A DNA stretch of 38,276 bases from Gemmatimonadota bacterium (GTDB taxonomy: Bacteria; Gemmatimonadota; Gemmatimonadetes; Longimicrobiales; Gaopeijiaceae): NCBI GenBank assembly GCA_022826005.1, contig JAJDVT010000078.1:1-38276 (forward strand), given 5' to 3'. Shown in pieces: positions 17,026 through 24,418 of this stretch. Every line of letters begins with the position of its first letter. Position 1 is the first letter of the stretch. Position numbers and translations under genes: made by a program. Under the pieces are notes generated by a model. It had not been told where the DNA came from. It saw nothing but the letters and a program-made list of their open reading frames with translations, and made no database searches.

Positions 17026-18425
17026 CAGTTGCCGTTGCCCCCGCTGCCGCCGCTTGCGAGCCTCTCCTCCCGCTCCTTCACCAGCCGCTGGTAGCCATCT
17101 TCGGTGAGGTGCGTAACGGCGATCCACGCGTGCGACATCTCGTCCATCGTCCGCGATCCGCGCGCATACCAGATCTCGGGGTCCGGAGTGAGCTCGTTCT
17201 CGGCGGTGTTGTCGTACCACCCGGTCAGCACGACGACCGTCCCCGTCGGAAGGAGCGGCGCCACGTCGTCCTCATAGATGTAGCTGTGGTGCCAGCGGGC
17301 GTCGAAGTCGGTGACCATGCTGATGAGCCGGACATTGCCATCGGGATACACCGCCTGGATGGACATCGCGTGCAGGTGCACGTGCCCATGCGGCTGGTAG
17401 CTGTCGATGCGCACCGGATGGTCCCAGCGGTGGAAGCCCTGGGTCATCGCCGTCCCGCCGGGCGCGAGCGCGATGTCGCCCCGAAGCGGGTAGAGGCGCA
17501 GGTCCTGCTGGAACTCCGGCTCATAGCCTTCCTCGTGGAACCAGATCCCGAGCTCCAGCTGGTCGCCTTGCACCTCGTATCCCATGGGGTAGTAGTGGGC
17601 GTCCCATTCGATCAGGTCGGTCGCCTTGAGAAGCCTGCCCGCGTCGCGTGGCACGATCTCGCCGACCTTGCCCATGGCGTACTCGGACAGGCTCTGGATG
17701 CGCCGGTATTCGCCCTCCTCGTTGAGCCGCAGGAGGCGCGGGATTGCGTGATGGACGACCTGCCGGCCGGCCGGGAAGGAGGGACGCGTCTCGGCCGCCA
17801 TCACCCACCTGTCCCTGTCAAGCCCCGTAGGCACGCGCGGACGCCACCAGGTGTCGCCCCCCTCTGCGGGCACGTCGAACGGCTTCGACTTGATTACGTG
17901 GTCGGGCGGGCCGAGGAAGTCCTCGAGCTGCCACATCTGCTTGTCGGGCCACTCGATCGGCGGGGGCAAATCAGCCGGATCCCCCTCCGGCGCCCCCGCG
18001 TTCACCCACGCCACGAAGGTCTCGATCTCCTCGTCGCTCAGCCGCCAGTCATCCTTGATCTCCTGGATCCCGACGCCGGTGTCGAGGTGATACGGAGGCA
18101 TCAGGCGCTTCGAGACCAGATCCCGCGCCCGCGATGCATAGCGTCGGACCTCCTGGTAGGTGAGAAGCGACATCGGGCCAACGGAAGCGGGGCGGTGGCA
18201 GATCTGGCAGTTGGCCTGGAGGATTGGGGCGATGTCCTTGCTGAAGGTTACGTCGGCCTCGCGGGCTCCGCCGTTGGCCTCCACGCCTCCGCCGCTAGCC
18301 GGGCCCTGCTGGGCCGCCCCGGAAGAGGTGGTCATCATCGCCAGAATGGCTGGCGCCGCGATGGCCAGCGCCAGGACGGCGAACGGGTTGGACGGACGGT
18401 TCGGGCGGTCACGCAAGCTGCGCAT
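17025..18425 (-). CDS. Exported c-heme / type II copper ascorbate-dependent monooxygenase-like protein
   Basis: This 466-residue protein has a signal peptide (residues ~15-39). A cytochrome-c-like segment follows with a single heme site C73-Q-I-C76-H77 and the flanking DIAPILQANC and GPMSLLTYQEVR sequence known from planctomycete-type cytochrome domains. The larger C-terminal part resembles the PHM fold: HH at 225-226, a His in DAHYYPMG (277), and an HGHVHLHAM cluster at 346-354, which resemble the CuH and CuM ligands of peptidylglycine monooxygenase. The two domains in one chain suggest electron delivery from heme to copper. Start set at ATG 18425 because AGGAGG lies 8 bases upstream; the longer TTG start at 18443 is less likely. 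Substrate unknown. The downstream secreted protein is translationally coupled. Confidence 0.88.
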   Translation of the reverse strand: MRSLRDRPNRPSNPFAVLALAIAAPAILAMMTTSSGAAQQGPASGGGVEANGGAREADVTFSKDIAPILQANCQICHRPASVGPMSLLTYQEVRRYASRARDLVSKRLMPPYHLDTGVGIQEIKDDWRLSDEEIETFVAWVNAGAPEGDPADLPPPIEWPDKQMWQLEDFLGPPDHVIKSKPFDVPAEGGDTWWRPRVPTGLDRDRWVMAAETRPSFPAGRQVVHHAIPRLLRLNEEGEYRRIQSLSEYAMGKVGEIVPRDAGRLLKATDLIEWDAHYYPMGYEVQGDQLELGIWFHEEGYEPEFQQDLRLYPLRGDIALAPGGTAMTQGFHRWDHPVRIDSYQPHGHVHLHAMSIQAVYPDGNVRLISMVTDFDARWHHSYIYEDDVAPLLPTGTVVVLTGWYDNTAENELTPDPEIWYARGSRTMDEMSHAWIAVTHLTEDGYQRLVKEREERLASGGSGGNGN

Positions 18426-18755
18426 GAGCAGGTCCTCCTTCAAGAGCGATCACGGGGGGCCGGTGCGATTCCCGCGCTGGGCGCGGCGCGGCCCCCGATC
18501 CCTGCCATAATGATGCGGGGGCACCGGATGCCCAGGCAAGCGGACCGGATCCCGGGTGGAAGTTCACCGGCCTCTCGCACCTCGTTGATCGCGGTGGGTT
18601 GCGCCGAAATCCGGCGGGTGTAGAGTACCGGGACAGGGAGCGGGGGCAAGCGGGCGGCTGGCGAGGCGGCGGGCGAGGCCCCCTAGCAAAAACGAGCCCG
18701 CAAGGGTCCACCATATGGGACGAGGGATCATCGAAGCTGGCGGGGAGCCGGTCAC
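18426..18755. other. Divergent intergenic region, candidate promoter for the TolB-like gene
   Basis: This 330-bp gap separates two divergent genes. On the plus strand TTGCGC (18599-18604), 16 bases and TAGAGT (18621-18626) resemble a sigma-70 promoter about 130 bases before the TolB-like start. On the minus strand only the strong AGGAGG ribosome site near 18434-18439 stands out. No RNA gene, repeat or believable ORF was found. Confidence 0.35.
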
Positions 18756-20624
18756 ATGAACCGAAAAGCGGGCCTGAGCGCGTTCTGGAAAGAGGTGGAA
18801 CGCCGTCGTGTGGTCCGCACCGGGAGCTACTACGTGGTCGCGGCGTTCGTACTCCTGCAGCTGGGGGAGATCGTTCTTCCGACATTCGATGCCCCGAATT
18901 GGGTGATGCAGTCGCTGGTGGTCGTGCTGCTCCTGGGCCTGCCGGTGGTTCTGGCCTGTGCCTGGGTCTATGACCTGACCCCGCACGGCCTCAAGCGGAC
19001 GAGCGACCAGGGCGTCACGCGGGTGACCCTGGCGCCCCGGGTCGCGCTGCTGGTGGTCACGCTGATCGTGGCAGGGGTGGGAGCGTTGTGGTTCCAGCGA
19101 AATGCGCGGGCGGGGGGTGAGGGGGCGGAGCCGGCGCCGGCGGGGGTGGAAGCCGAGGTGCTGGCGATCGCGGACATCGACACGACCGTCACCGCGATCG
19201 CGGTCCTTCCGCTCGCGGATCTAACGGGCGGTGAAGACCTCTTCGCGCGCCAGCTGCACGAGGAGATCATCACGCTGCTGAGCGAACTCACCACGCTGAG
19301 GGTCGTGTCGCGGACCTCGGTGGAGCGGTATCGCACCACGGACAAGCTCCTCCCGGAGATTGCGGCGGAGCTGGGGGTGCAGCGGATCGTGACGGGGTCG
19401 GTGGCGATGGCGGCGGGCAGCGACAGCGTGCGGATCTCGGTCCAGCTCCTGGACGCGCCCACGGACACGCACCTGCGCTCGATGACCTACCAGCGCGAGA
19501 TGAGGGACATCCTTCGCCTCCAGACGGAGGTTGCCGTCGACATCGCGAGGACGGTGGTGGGGGAGCTCGAAGCCGCCGCGGTCCCGCAACAGTTCGCGCA
19601 GATAGATCCGGAGGGCTATCGGCTGACCCTGGAGGGTCGGCAGGCACTGGAGGCCGAGAGGTGGGACGATGCCCTGGCGCTTTTCGATCGGGCGATCGGA
19701 GAGGACTCCACCTTCGCGCTCCCCAGCGTCTTGTGGTACGCCGCCGTGCTTGGCGCCCGGATGGAGGGGAGGGCGATGCCGGCGGACACGCTTGCGATGG
19801 CTGTCGCGCACCTGCAGCGGGCCAGGGAGCTTGGAGGTGCGGACGAAGAGGTGGAGGCGTTGCAGGTGGCAGCCGGCCAAGCGGATCCGCGGCTGGGTTG
19901 GGGGGCGGGCGTTCTTGCTCCAGTCGAAGGGGACCTCGATGCAGGGGTCGCGGAGCCGGCGCTGGACACGGACTCGCTCACGCGAACCCTGGTGGAGAGG
20001 ACCAGAATCGGGCGCCAGTTCGGTGGGCCATCTCCCCTCATGCGGGCGAATCGGTATCGGGAACAGGGTCAGTACGACAGCGTGGCCGTCGTCCTTCGGG
20101 AAGTGCTCGCGGAGAACCCGAGGATGAGTCCGGCCTGGGCGGCGCTGGAGGATCTCCGGCTTCACCTGCGCGACTACGAAGGCGCGGTGGGGATCCGCGA
20201 GGAGTGGATCCGGGCCACACAGCGCGATGCAGCGGCCGCGGCGACTGCGATCGACGCGTTGAATGCGACTTTCGACGCGAGCGATCCGCGGACGTATTGG
20301 GAGTGGAGACGCGGTAGCATCGCGGATCGCCAGCAGCGGGGGGAGCGGGTGTCGCAGGTCGAAGCCGCGACCGTGGCAATCCACCTTGACGATCTCAGCG
20401 GTGCGCTCGACCACCTTGAGGCGGCTGTCGAGGCACGGGATCCCGCACTGGCCTTCCTCTCGACCAATCCCGTCTGGGACCCCCTGCGGCGGCATCCCCG
20501 ATTCCGGGAGATCCAACAGCGAATTGGAGAGCTGTGGCGGGAGCGGCGGGAATCGAGAGGCGGGCGGGGCCGCGGGCCGGGGCCGGAAGGAAGGAGCGGA
20601 CGGCGGCCGGACAGTGCACGCTGA
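18756..20624 (+). CDS. TolB/FlgO-like TPR membrane protein
   Basis: This 622-residue protein has the N-terminal module often seen in this protein class (FWKEVERRRVVRTGSYYVVA), with membrane helices at about 22-40 and 48-70, the WVYDLTPHGLKRT tail, and a third helix near 92-110. A FlgO/TolB-N-like domain follows from ~143 to 270 (IAVLPLADL, LRVVSRTSV, RIVTGSV, VRISVQLLDA), which in relatives precedes TPR arrays. TPR-like helices fill 275-600, for example LEAERWDDALALFDRAI. Such proteins often follow a kinase, adenylate cyclase or DNA-binding domain; none is present here, so the N-terminus is a membrane anchor only. It is probably a scaffold or sensor at the inner membrane. ATG 18756 has GGGGAG 8 bases upstream. 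It stands alone with its own promoter region. Confidence 0.88.
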   Translation: MNRKAGLSAFWKEVERRRVVRTGSYYVVAAFVLLQLGEIVLPTFDAPNWVMQSLVVVLLLGLPVVLACAWVYDLTPHGLKRTSDQGVTRVTLAPRVALLVVTLIVAGVGALWFQRNARAGGEGAEPAPAGVEAEVLAIADIDTTVTAIAVLPLADLTGGEDLFARQLHEEIITLLSELTTLRVVSRTSVERYRTTDKLLPEIAAELGVQRIVTGSVAMAAGSDSVRISVQLLDAPTDTHLRSMTYQREMRDILRLQTEVAVDIARTVVGELEAAAVPQQFAQIDPEGYRLTLEGRQALEAERWDDALALFDRAIGEDSTFALPSVLWYAAVLGARMEGRAMPADTLAMAVAHLQRARELGGADEEVEALQVAAGQADPRLGWGAGVLAPVEGDLDAGVAEPALDTDSLTRTLVERTRIGRQFGGPSPLMRANRYREQGQYDSVAVVLREVLAENPRMSPAWAALEDLRLHLRDYEGAVGIREEWIRATQRDAAAAATAIDALNATFDASDPRTYWEWRRGSIADRQQRGERVSQVEAATVAIHLDDLSGALDHLEAAVEARDPALAFLSTNPVWDPLRRHPRFREIQQRIGELWRERRESRGGRGRGPGPEGRSGRRPDSAR

Positions 20625-20843
20625 CGGGCGGATCCAACACGTGTCGAAGGAGACACCGCCGATGCCCGCCAGTCTCACGGCGTTGAAGGGCTCTCCCAGC
20701 GAGTGGGACGGAGCCGGGAACGGCCCGGATCGCCGCCCACTTCCAACCCGTCCAGACCCGGCAGCTCATGATAGGCGACGCGCCCCGCCAGCGATTCGGC
20801 GGATTGCCGCGGCAGCGCCCCGGAGGCGGATCCGACTTTTCGT
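20625..20843. other. Convergent intergenic region, nothing recognised
   Basis: This 219-bp gap lies between convergent genes. A small hairpin GTGTC/GACAC at about 20641-20656 encloses an AAGGAG, followed by ATG 20662. However, the ORF it would start runs antisense into the propeller gene and looks non-coding. No intrinsic terminator with a T-tract was found for either neighbour. Confidence 0.3.
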
Positions 20844-22133
20844 CTACCCGGACCGATCCAGCCGCCAGACCTGCACGTATTCCACGCCCAGCTCATCCCT
20901 GACCCTGCCCAGGATGTAGTCCTCGCCGATCTCGTAGATGATCAGTTCCGGAGGGGTCTCGACGAATCCGAGAACGAGCCCCTTCGGGTCGAAGACGGTC
21001 CAGAGGGCGCGGCCTTCCTCGCCGGGCAGGTTGTGTTCGCGGACCCAGAGGTTGCCCAGGAGGTCGACCTCGATGGCGGAGATGGCGGGGAAGGATTCGG
21101 CAAGTGGAAGCGCATTCCAGGCGGCCAGACGGCTGCGGGAGAAGTCGGTCAGCTCCCCCTCGGGTGCCTGGGCCGCCCGGTAGCCGTCCAGATCGGCCTG
21201 CGTGGGACTTCGCACGTCGTTCTCGCGGCGCACGATTCGCGCCAGGGACCCGTCCTGCCGGTAGGCCCTGAGTTCGTAGCGTTCCGTCGGGGCGACGACG
21301 ACAAGTTCGCCCCAGGCTGCCCACACCAGCGACTTCTGAAACGGCGGGTGCATGATCGTGAATGCGGTGCCATCGTAGATGGCGTCTTCCCAGTGCCAAA
21401 AGGTCTCGGCACCGGGATGGCGACCGAGCATCCCATCGCGAGAGGCGTCGCCTGCCAATACAACGAAGTCGTGGTGGGCGCGGTTCATGCCTTTCTCCGG
21501 TAGCGGATCGGGAGCGTCGACCCGGCGGCTGGCCAGAATGGCTCCTCCGGCAAGCACGTCGCGACAGGTCGGGACATCGCTGCCGCGGGCCAGGTTCAGT
21601 CTCCGGCCGAGGCGTCCTTGCGTGTCCAGAATGGAGACAAATTGCTTTGGCCCAACGGATGATCCGGCGTGACAAACCGCCAGCGAATCGCCTGGCCAGA
21701 GTTCCATCCAGAAGAGATTCGTGGTCATTCCGTCGGTTCCGAAGGAGCCGCCGAAGTCGCCGGGACCCTCGCCGCGCTGCCCCCACGCCGTCAGGTAGTT
21801 GCCTGCCTCGTCGAAGACCAGAAGCTGGTGCGACCCCCCGTTGGCGACCACGATCCGCCCGTCGTTCAGCTTGAGCGCGTCGTCGACCCGGTGAAGCTGG
21901 AACTCATCGGTGCCCCCCGCGGTCCCGATCGACAGGCCGGGCTCCGGGCCGACCTGCCAGCCGAGGCGTGAACCGGACGCCGGGCGGCCGTTCTCGACTA
22001 TGATGACGCCGGCGCTGTCCTCGATCTGGTTCGGCGTTGTGGGTTCGCCTGGCGGGGGAGCTTTGCAGGCGGCGGTCGTTGCAGCCGCACTGACGGCGAC
22101 CAGTGAGATGCGAGCGGTGATTCCCAAGGCCAT
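20844..22133 (-). CDS. 6-bladed beta-propeller lipoprotein
   Basis: This 429-residue exported protein has a signal peptide ending TTAAC (Cys23), so it is likely lipid-anchored. The body contains repeated propeller blade sequence typical of the NHL/6-bladed family, for example DALKLNDGRIVVANGGSHQL, LLVFDEAGNYLTAWGQRGEG and AIEVDLLGNLWVREHNL, ending in the C-terminal blade RVRDELGVEYVQVWRLDRSG. The function of these exported propellers is unknown. Start at ATG 22133 is chosen over 22199 because AAGGGG lies just upstream, and an AT-rich promoter-like stretch with a dyad (22160-22188) would otherwise fall in the coding region. A C-terminal fragment of a close paralogue lies at 12178-12340. Confidence 0.87.
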   Translation of the reverse strand: MALGITARISLVAVSAAATTAACKAPPPGEPTTPNQIEDSAGVIIVENGRPASGSRLGWQVGPEPGLSIGTAGGTDEFQLHRVDDALKLNDGRIVVANGGSHQLLVFDEAGNYLTAWGQRGEGPGDFGGSFGTDGMTTNLFWMELWPGDSLAVCHAGSSVGPKQFVSILDTQGRLGRRLNLARGSDVPTCRDVLAGGAILASRRVDAPDPLPEKGMNRAHHDFVVLAGDASRDGMLGRHPGAETFWHWEDAIYDGTAFTIMHPPFQKSLVWAAWGELVVVAPTERYELRAYRQDGSLARIVRRENDVRSPTQADLDGYRAAQAPEGELTDFSRSRLAAWNALPLAESFPAISAIEVDLLGNLWVREHNLPGEEGRALWTVFDPKGLVLGFVETPPELIIYEIGEDYILGRVRDELGVEYVQVWRLDRSG

Positions 22134-22171
22134 GTCCCCTTCGATTCGCCTACGACCGTTTATCGTATAAT

Positions 22172-22188
22172 TATGACATGATGTCGTA
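22172..22188. promoter_or_regulatory. Operator-like dyad upstream of the beta-propeller gene
   Basis: TATGACATGATGTCGTA is a 17-bp dyad with 7 of 8 pairs matched around a central G, lying 39 bases upstream of the propeller ATG. Adjacent bases 22160-22171 are AT-rich (TATCGTATAATT), unusual in this GC-rich DNA, and likely hold the promoter. The ACAT-n-ATGT core resembles BlaI/MecI-type operators, but no such regulator is in the window. Confidence 0.5.
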
Positions 22189-22215
22189 GCCATGCGCAAC
22201 TGAGAACCTCACCCG

Positions 22216-23748
22216 CTAGCTCCTCAGGACGCTGCGTCCACCCCCCCCACCCCTGCCCCCCCCCGATGGCCGCACGGCGAACATGACGTCGCGCCCCGGT
22301 GGCCCGCCCAGCCGCGGCGCGTAGAACCGCGCGGCGAGGGCATCCATCACCGCGCGGACGGTACGCTCATCGCAAAGCGCCACCGCGCACCCCCCGAACC
22401 CCGCCCCGGTCAGCCTGGCCCCGGCGGCTCCCGCGCCGAGCGCGATATCCACGATCTCGTCCAGCGCGGGCGTGCTCACCTCGTAGTCGCTGCGAAGACT
22501 CTCGTGCGATGCGACCATCAGTTCCCCGAAGCGCCCGATCTCGCCCGCCCGCATCGCGTCCTCGGCCTGCGCGACCCGGAGGCCCTCCGTCACGACATGG
22601 CGGAAGCGGCGCAGCAGCACGGGGGAGAGCAACGGCCGCACTCCTGCGATCAGCACTTCGAGCCCGCCGCGGGCCACCAGGTCGCTGTAGCTTGTGGGCG
22701 CGTCTTCCGCCCGAACGGACATGCCCGCGTCCCGCGATTTGCCGCGGCGCTCGTCGTGGCCGTCCCAATCCGACATGCCCGTGTCCCGCGATTCGCCGCG
22801 GCGCTCGTCGCCTTTGCGGCTTTCATCGCCTCCCGGTCGCGACAGGTGCTCCACCACCACCCCCAGCGCCTCCCGGCACTGCCTCGCCCTCTCGTTGTAC
22901 GCCTCGCGCGCGCCCCCCGACTTCTCCGCGCGCACCAGCGACGACGCCACCACCCACCGCCACCCCTCCGGCACGGCCACCTTCGTCACCCGCAGCGGCT
23001 CGAACTCGATGCGGAGGGCATGCCCCGCCTCCCCAAACAGGCACGCGGCCTGGTCCATCCCTCCCCCTTCCAGCCCCACGAAGCGCTCCGCCCGCGCCAT
23101 CAGCGCGGCGAGCTCAAGGCGGGGCACCTCGGTGCGCCCGGCGCCCGCTTCGCCCCACCCGGCGCTCGCCCGCGCCACGTCCGCCCCCTCAGCGCCCACC
23201 CCCGCCCCCGCAGCGCCCGCCCCCGCCCCCCCCACACCCACCCCATTCGCCCGCAGCAGCGCCAACGCGCTCGCCACCACCAGCGCCGACGAGGACGACA
23301 GCCCCGCAGCGATCGGCACATCGCCGCTCACCGTGCCCTCGATGCCGCGCTCCAGCCGCAGCCCGCTCTCCAGCAGCCCTCGCGCCGCCGACCGCACATA
23401 GTTCGACCAGTCTCCCTGCTCCGCTGGCTCGATGGGACGTTTCAGCTGAAACGTCAAGGGGGCAAACCGCGCCCCGGCGCTGTCCAACCGCACCACCGGC
23501 TCGCCCACGACCCGAAACTCGATCCGGATCGCCCGGTCGATCGCGATCGGCAGCACCGGCAACCCGTTGTAGTCGGTGTGCTCTCCGATCAGGTTGACGC
23601 GCCCGGGCGCGGTCGCGGTCCAGGAGCCCGCGGAAGGCACCCGCGCGTCATACGAGCGGCCGCGGCTACTCCCCGTCAATTGGAGTAGCCCGCGGTACAG
23701 GTACCCGTTGCTTTCGGGACGCGATGCATCCGGGCGAGACTGCGGCAC
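22216..23748 (-). CDS. galK: Galactokinase (GHMP kinase family)
   Basis: The 510 residues include all GHMP galactokinase landmarks: the sugar-binding motif GRVNLIGEHTDYNG (49-62), the ATP motif PIAAGLSSSSAL (145-156), the catalytic Asp in GGGMDQAACLFG (D232) and the C-terminal GAGFGGCAVAL. It phosphorylates galactose at C1 in the Leloir pathway. It is long for the family (usually 380-400): a Gly/Ala-rich insert lies at ~169-207, and a charged insert at ~315-350 comes from a direct repeat (22718-22810). The C-terminus is Gly-rich over a run of 9 C at 22256-22264. The start is uncertain: GTG 23748 gives the longest frame, while an internal GTG near residue 37 is closer to the usual length. No Shine-Dalgarno sequence marks either. 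The symporter and nucleotidyltransferase genes upstream suggest a sugar-use cluster. Confidence 0.9.
   Translation of the reverse strand: MPQSRPDASRPESNGYLYRGLLQLTGSSRGRSYDARVPSAGSWTATAPGRVNLIGEHTDYNGLPVLPIAIDRAIRIEFRVVGEPVVRLDSAGARFAPLTFQLKRPIEPAEQGDWSNYVRSAARGLLESGLRLERGIEGTVSGDVPIAAGLSSSSALVVASALALLRANGVGVGGAGAGAAGAGVGAEGADVARASAGWGEAGAGRTEVPRLELAALMARAERFVGLEGGGMDQAACLFGEAGHALRIEFEPLRVTKVAVPEGWRWVVASSLVRAEKSGGAREAYNERARQCREALGVVVEHLSRPGGDESRKGDERRGESRDTGMSDWDGHDERRGKSRDAGMSVRAEDAPTSYSDLVARGGLEVLIAGVRPLLSPVLLRRFRHVVTEGLRVAQAEDAMRAGEIGRFGELMVASHESLRSDYEVSTPALDEIVDIALGAGAAGARLTGAGFGGCAVALCDERTVRAVMDALAARFYAPRLGGPPGRDVMFAVRPSGGGRGGGGGRSVLRS
22718..22810. repeat. Direct repeat inside galK, about 39 bp, 54-bp period
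   Basis: Copies at 22718-22755 and 22772-22810 begin GACATGCCCG and differ at only a few positions. Because 54 is a multiple of three, the duplication added 18 codons without a frameshift. It encodes near-identical charged peptides (DERRGESRDTGMS and DERRGKSRDAGMS) in a region where ordinary galactokinases have no insert. Confidence 0.7.
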
Positions 23749-23766
23749 TTACGCACTCGCAATGTC

Positions 23767-23803
23767 AAGAGAACTTTACGAATTGTCATGTTTACTTCAC
23801 TTT
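23767..23803. promoter_or_regulatory. AT-rich palindromic element, copy B, upstream of galK
   Basis: This 37-bp AT-rich element shares 28 of 37 positions with the copy at 36784-36820 and 26 of 37 with that at 26683-26719. Its core reads CTTTACGAATTGTCATGTTT with outer arms GAA/TTC. It lies 19 bases upstream of the galK GTG and may form part of its promoter or operator. Its presence inside two other genes argues that it may be a dispersed repeat instead. Confidence 0.55.
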
Positions 23804-23962
23804 TCGGGTTCTGCCGAGCGTCGGTTCCAGCCCCGCAATAATCTGAGCCTTGCTCCACCAGGCGTGCAACCGATCGGCACCGGCACCCGCCGGCAGGTTT
23901 GCCCTGCTCGCTCAGCCCCTGATATCCTTCTCCAGGAGTCGACTGCCGGCAGGGGATGGACA

Positions 23963-24418
23963 ATGAAGAATCGCAGGACCGTCCTGGTACTGAGCGCACT
24001 GGCGCACGCATGGACCTGGGGTGTCGGATTGTTCCACGTCTTCAATCCAGGCGCTTACAGCGGAACATCGACCCGGACAACCTTGAATCCCGACGGCACG
24101 ACCACCACCACCGTTGTGACAGGGATGACATCCTCCGTCATTGAGATGAACGGAGTCCAGGCGGTACTGGCGCTGCTCGCGCCAATCGTGGTTTCCGGCG
24201 TGTTCCTGGCAGTCGCCGTATCGAATCCTGGCGGCCGAGCCATGAGGATCACTCTGCTATGGATTGCCACCGTGGTGATGCTGGGATTCTGCGTTCTGGG
24301 AGCGGCCTCGATAGGGATCGGCTACGCGCCCGGAGCACTCGCAATGCTGGCGGGGGCCCTGGTCGGTGGCGAGCCGGCACGCGGTCCGGCACGCCGATCT
24401 CATCCACGGCCCGCGTAG
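23963..24418 (+). CDS. Small membrane protein, function unknown
   Basis: This 151-residue protein has about four hydrophobic helices: residues ~7-25, then a Thr-rich loop (STRTTLNPDGTTTTTVVTGM), then helices near 58-80, 88-105 and 112-130. The loop and topology suggest an integral inner-membrane protein. No family motif was recognised. ATG 23963 follows AGGGGA at 6-bp spacing, which decides the start over longer upstream options. The gene is convergent with the symporter gene and overlaps its 3' end by 19 bases. It stands alone between the galK promoter region and that gene, so context gives no role. Confidence 0.72.
   Translation: MKNRRTVLVLSALAHAWTWGVGLFHVFNPGAYSGTSTRTTLNPDGTTTTTVVTGMTSSVIEMNGVQAVLALLAPIVVSGVFLAVAVSNPGGRAMRITLLWIATVVMLGFCVLGAASIGIGYAPGALAMLAGALVGGEPARGPARRSHPRPA

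Noticed and set aside
20662-20919. 85-codon ORF with AAGGAG upstream
   Set aside because: It overlaps the propeller gene in antisense, and its Arg/Pro-rich product looks like a shadow.
22299-23597. 432-codon Pro/Arg-rich plus-strand frame opposite galK
   Set aside because: Antisense low-complexity shadow of the Gly/Ala-rich galactokinase frame.
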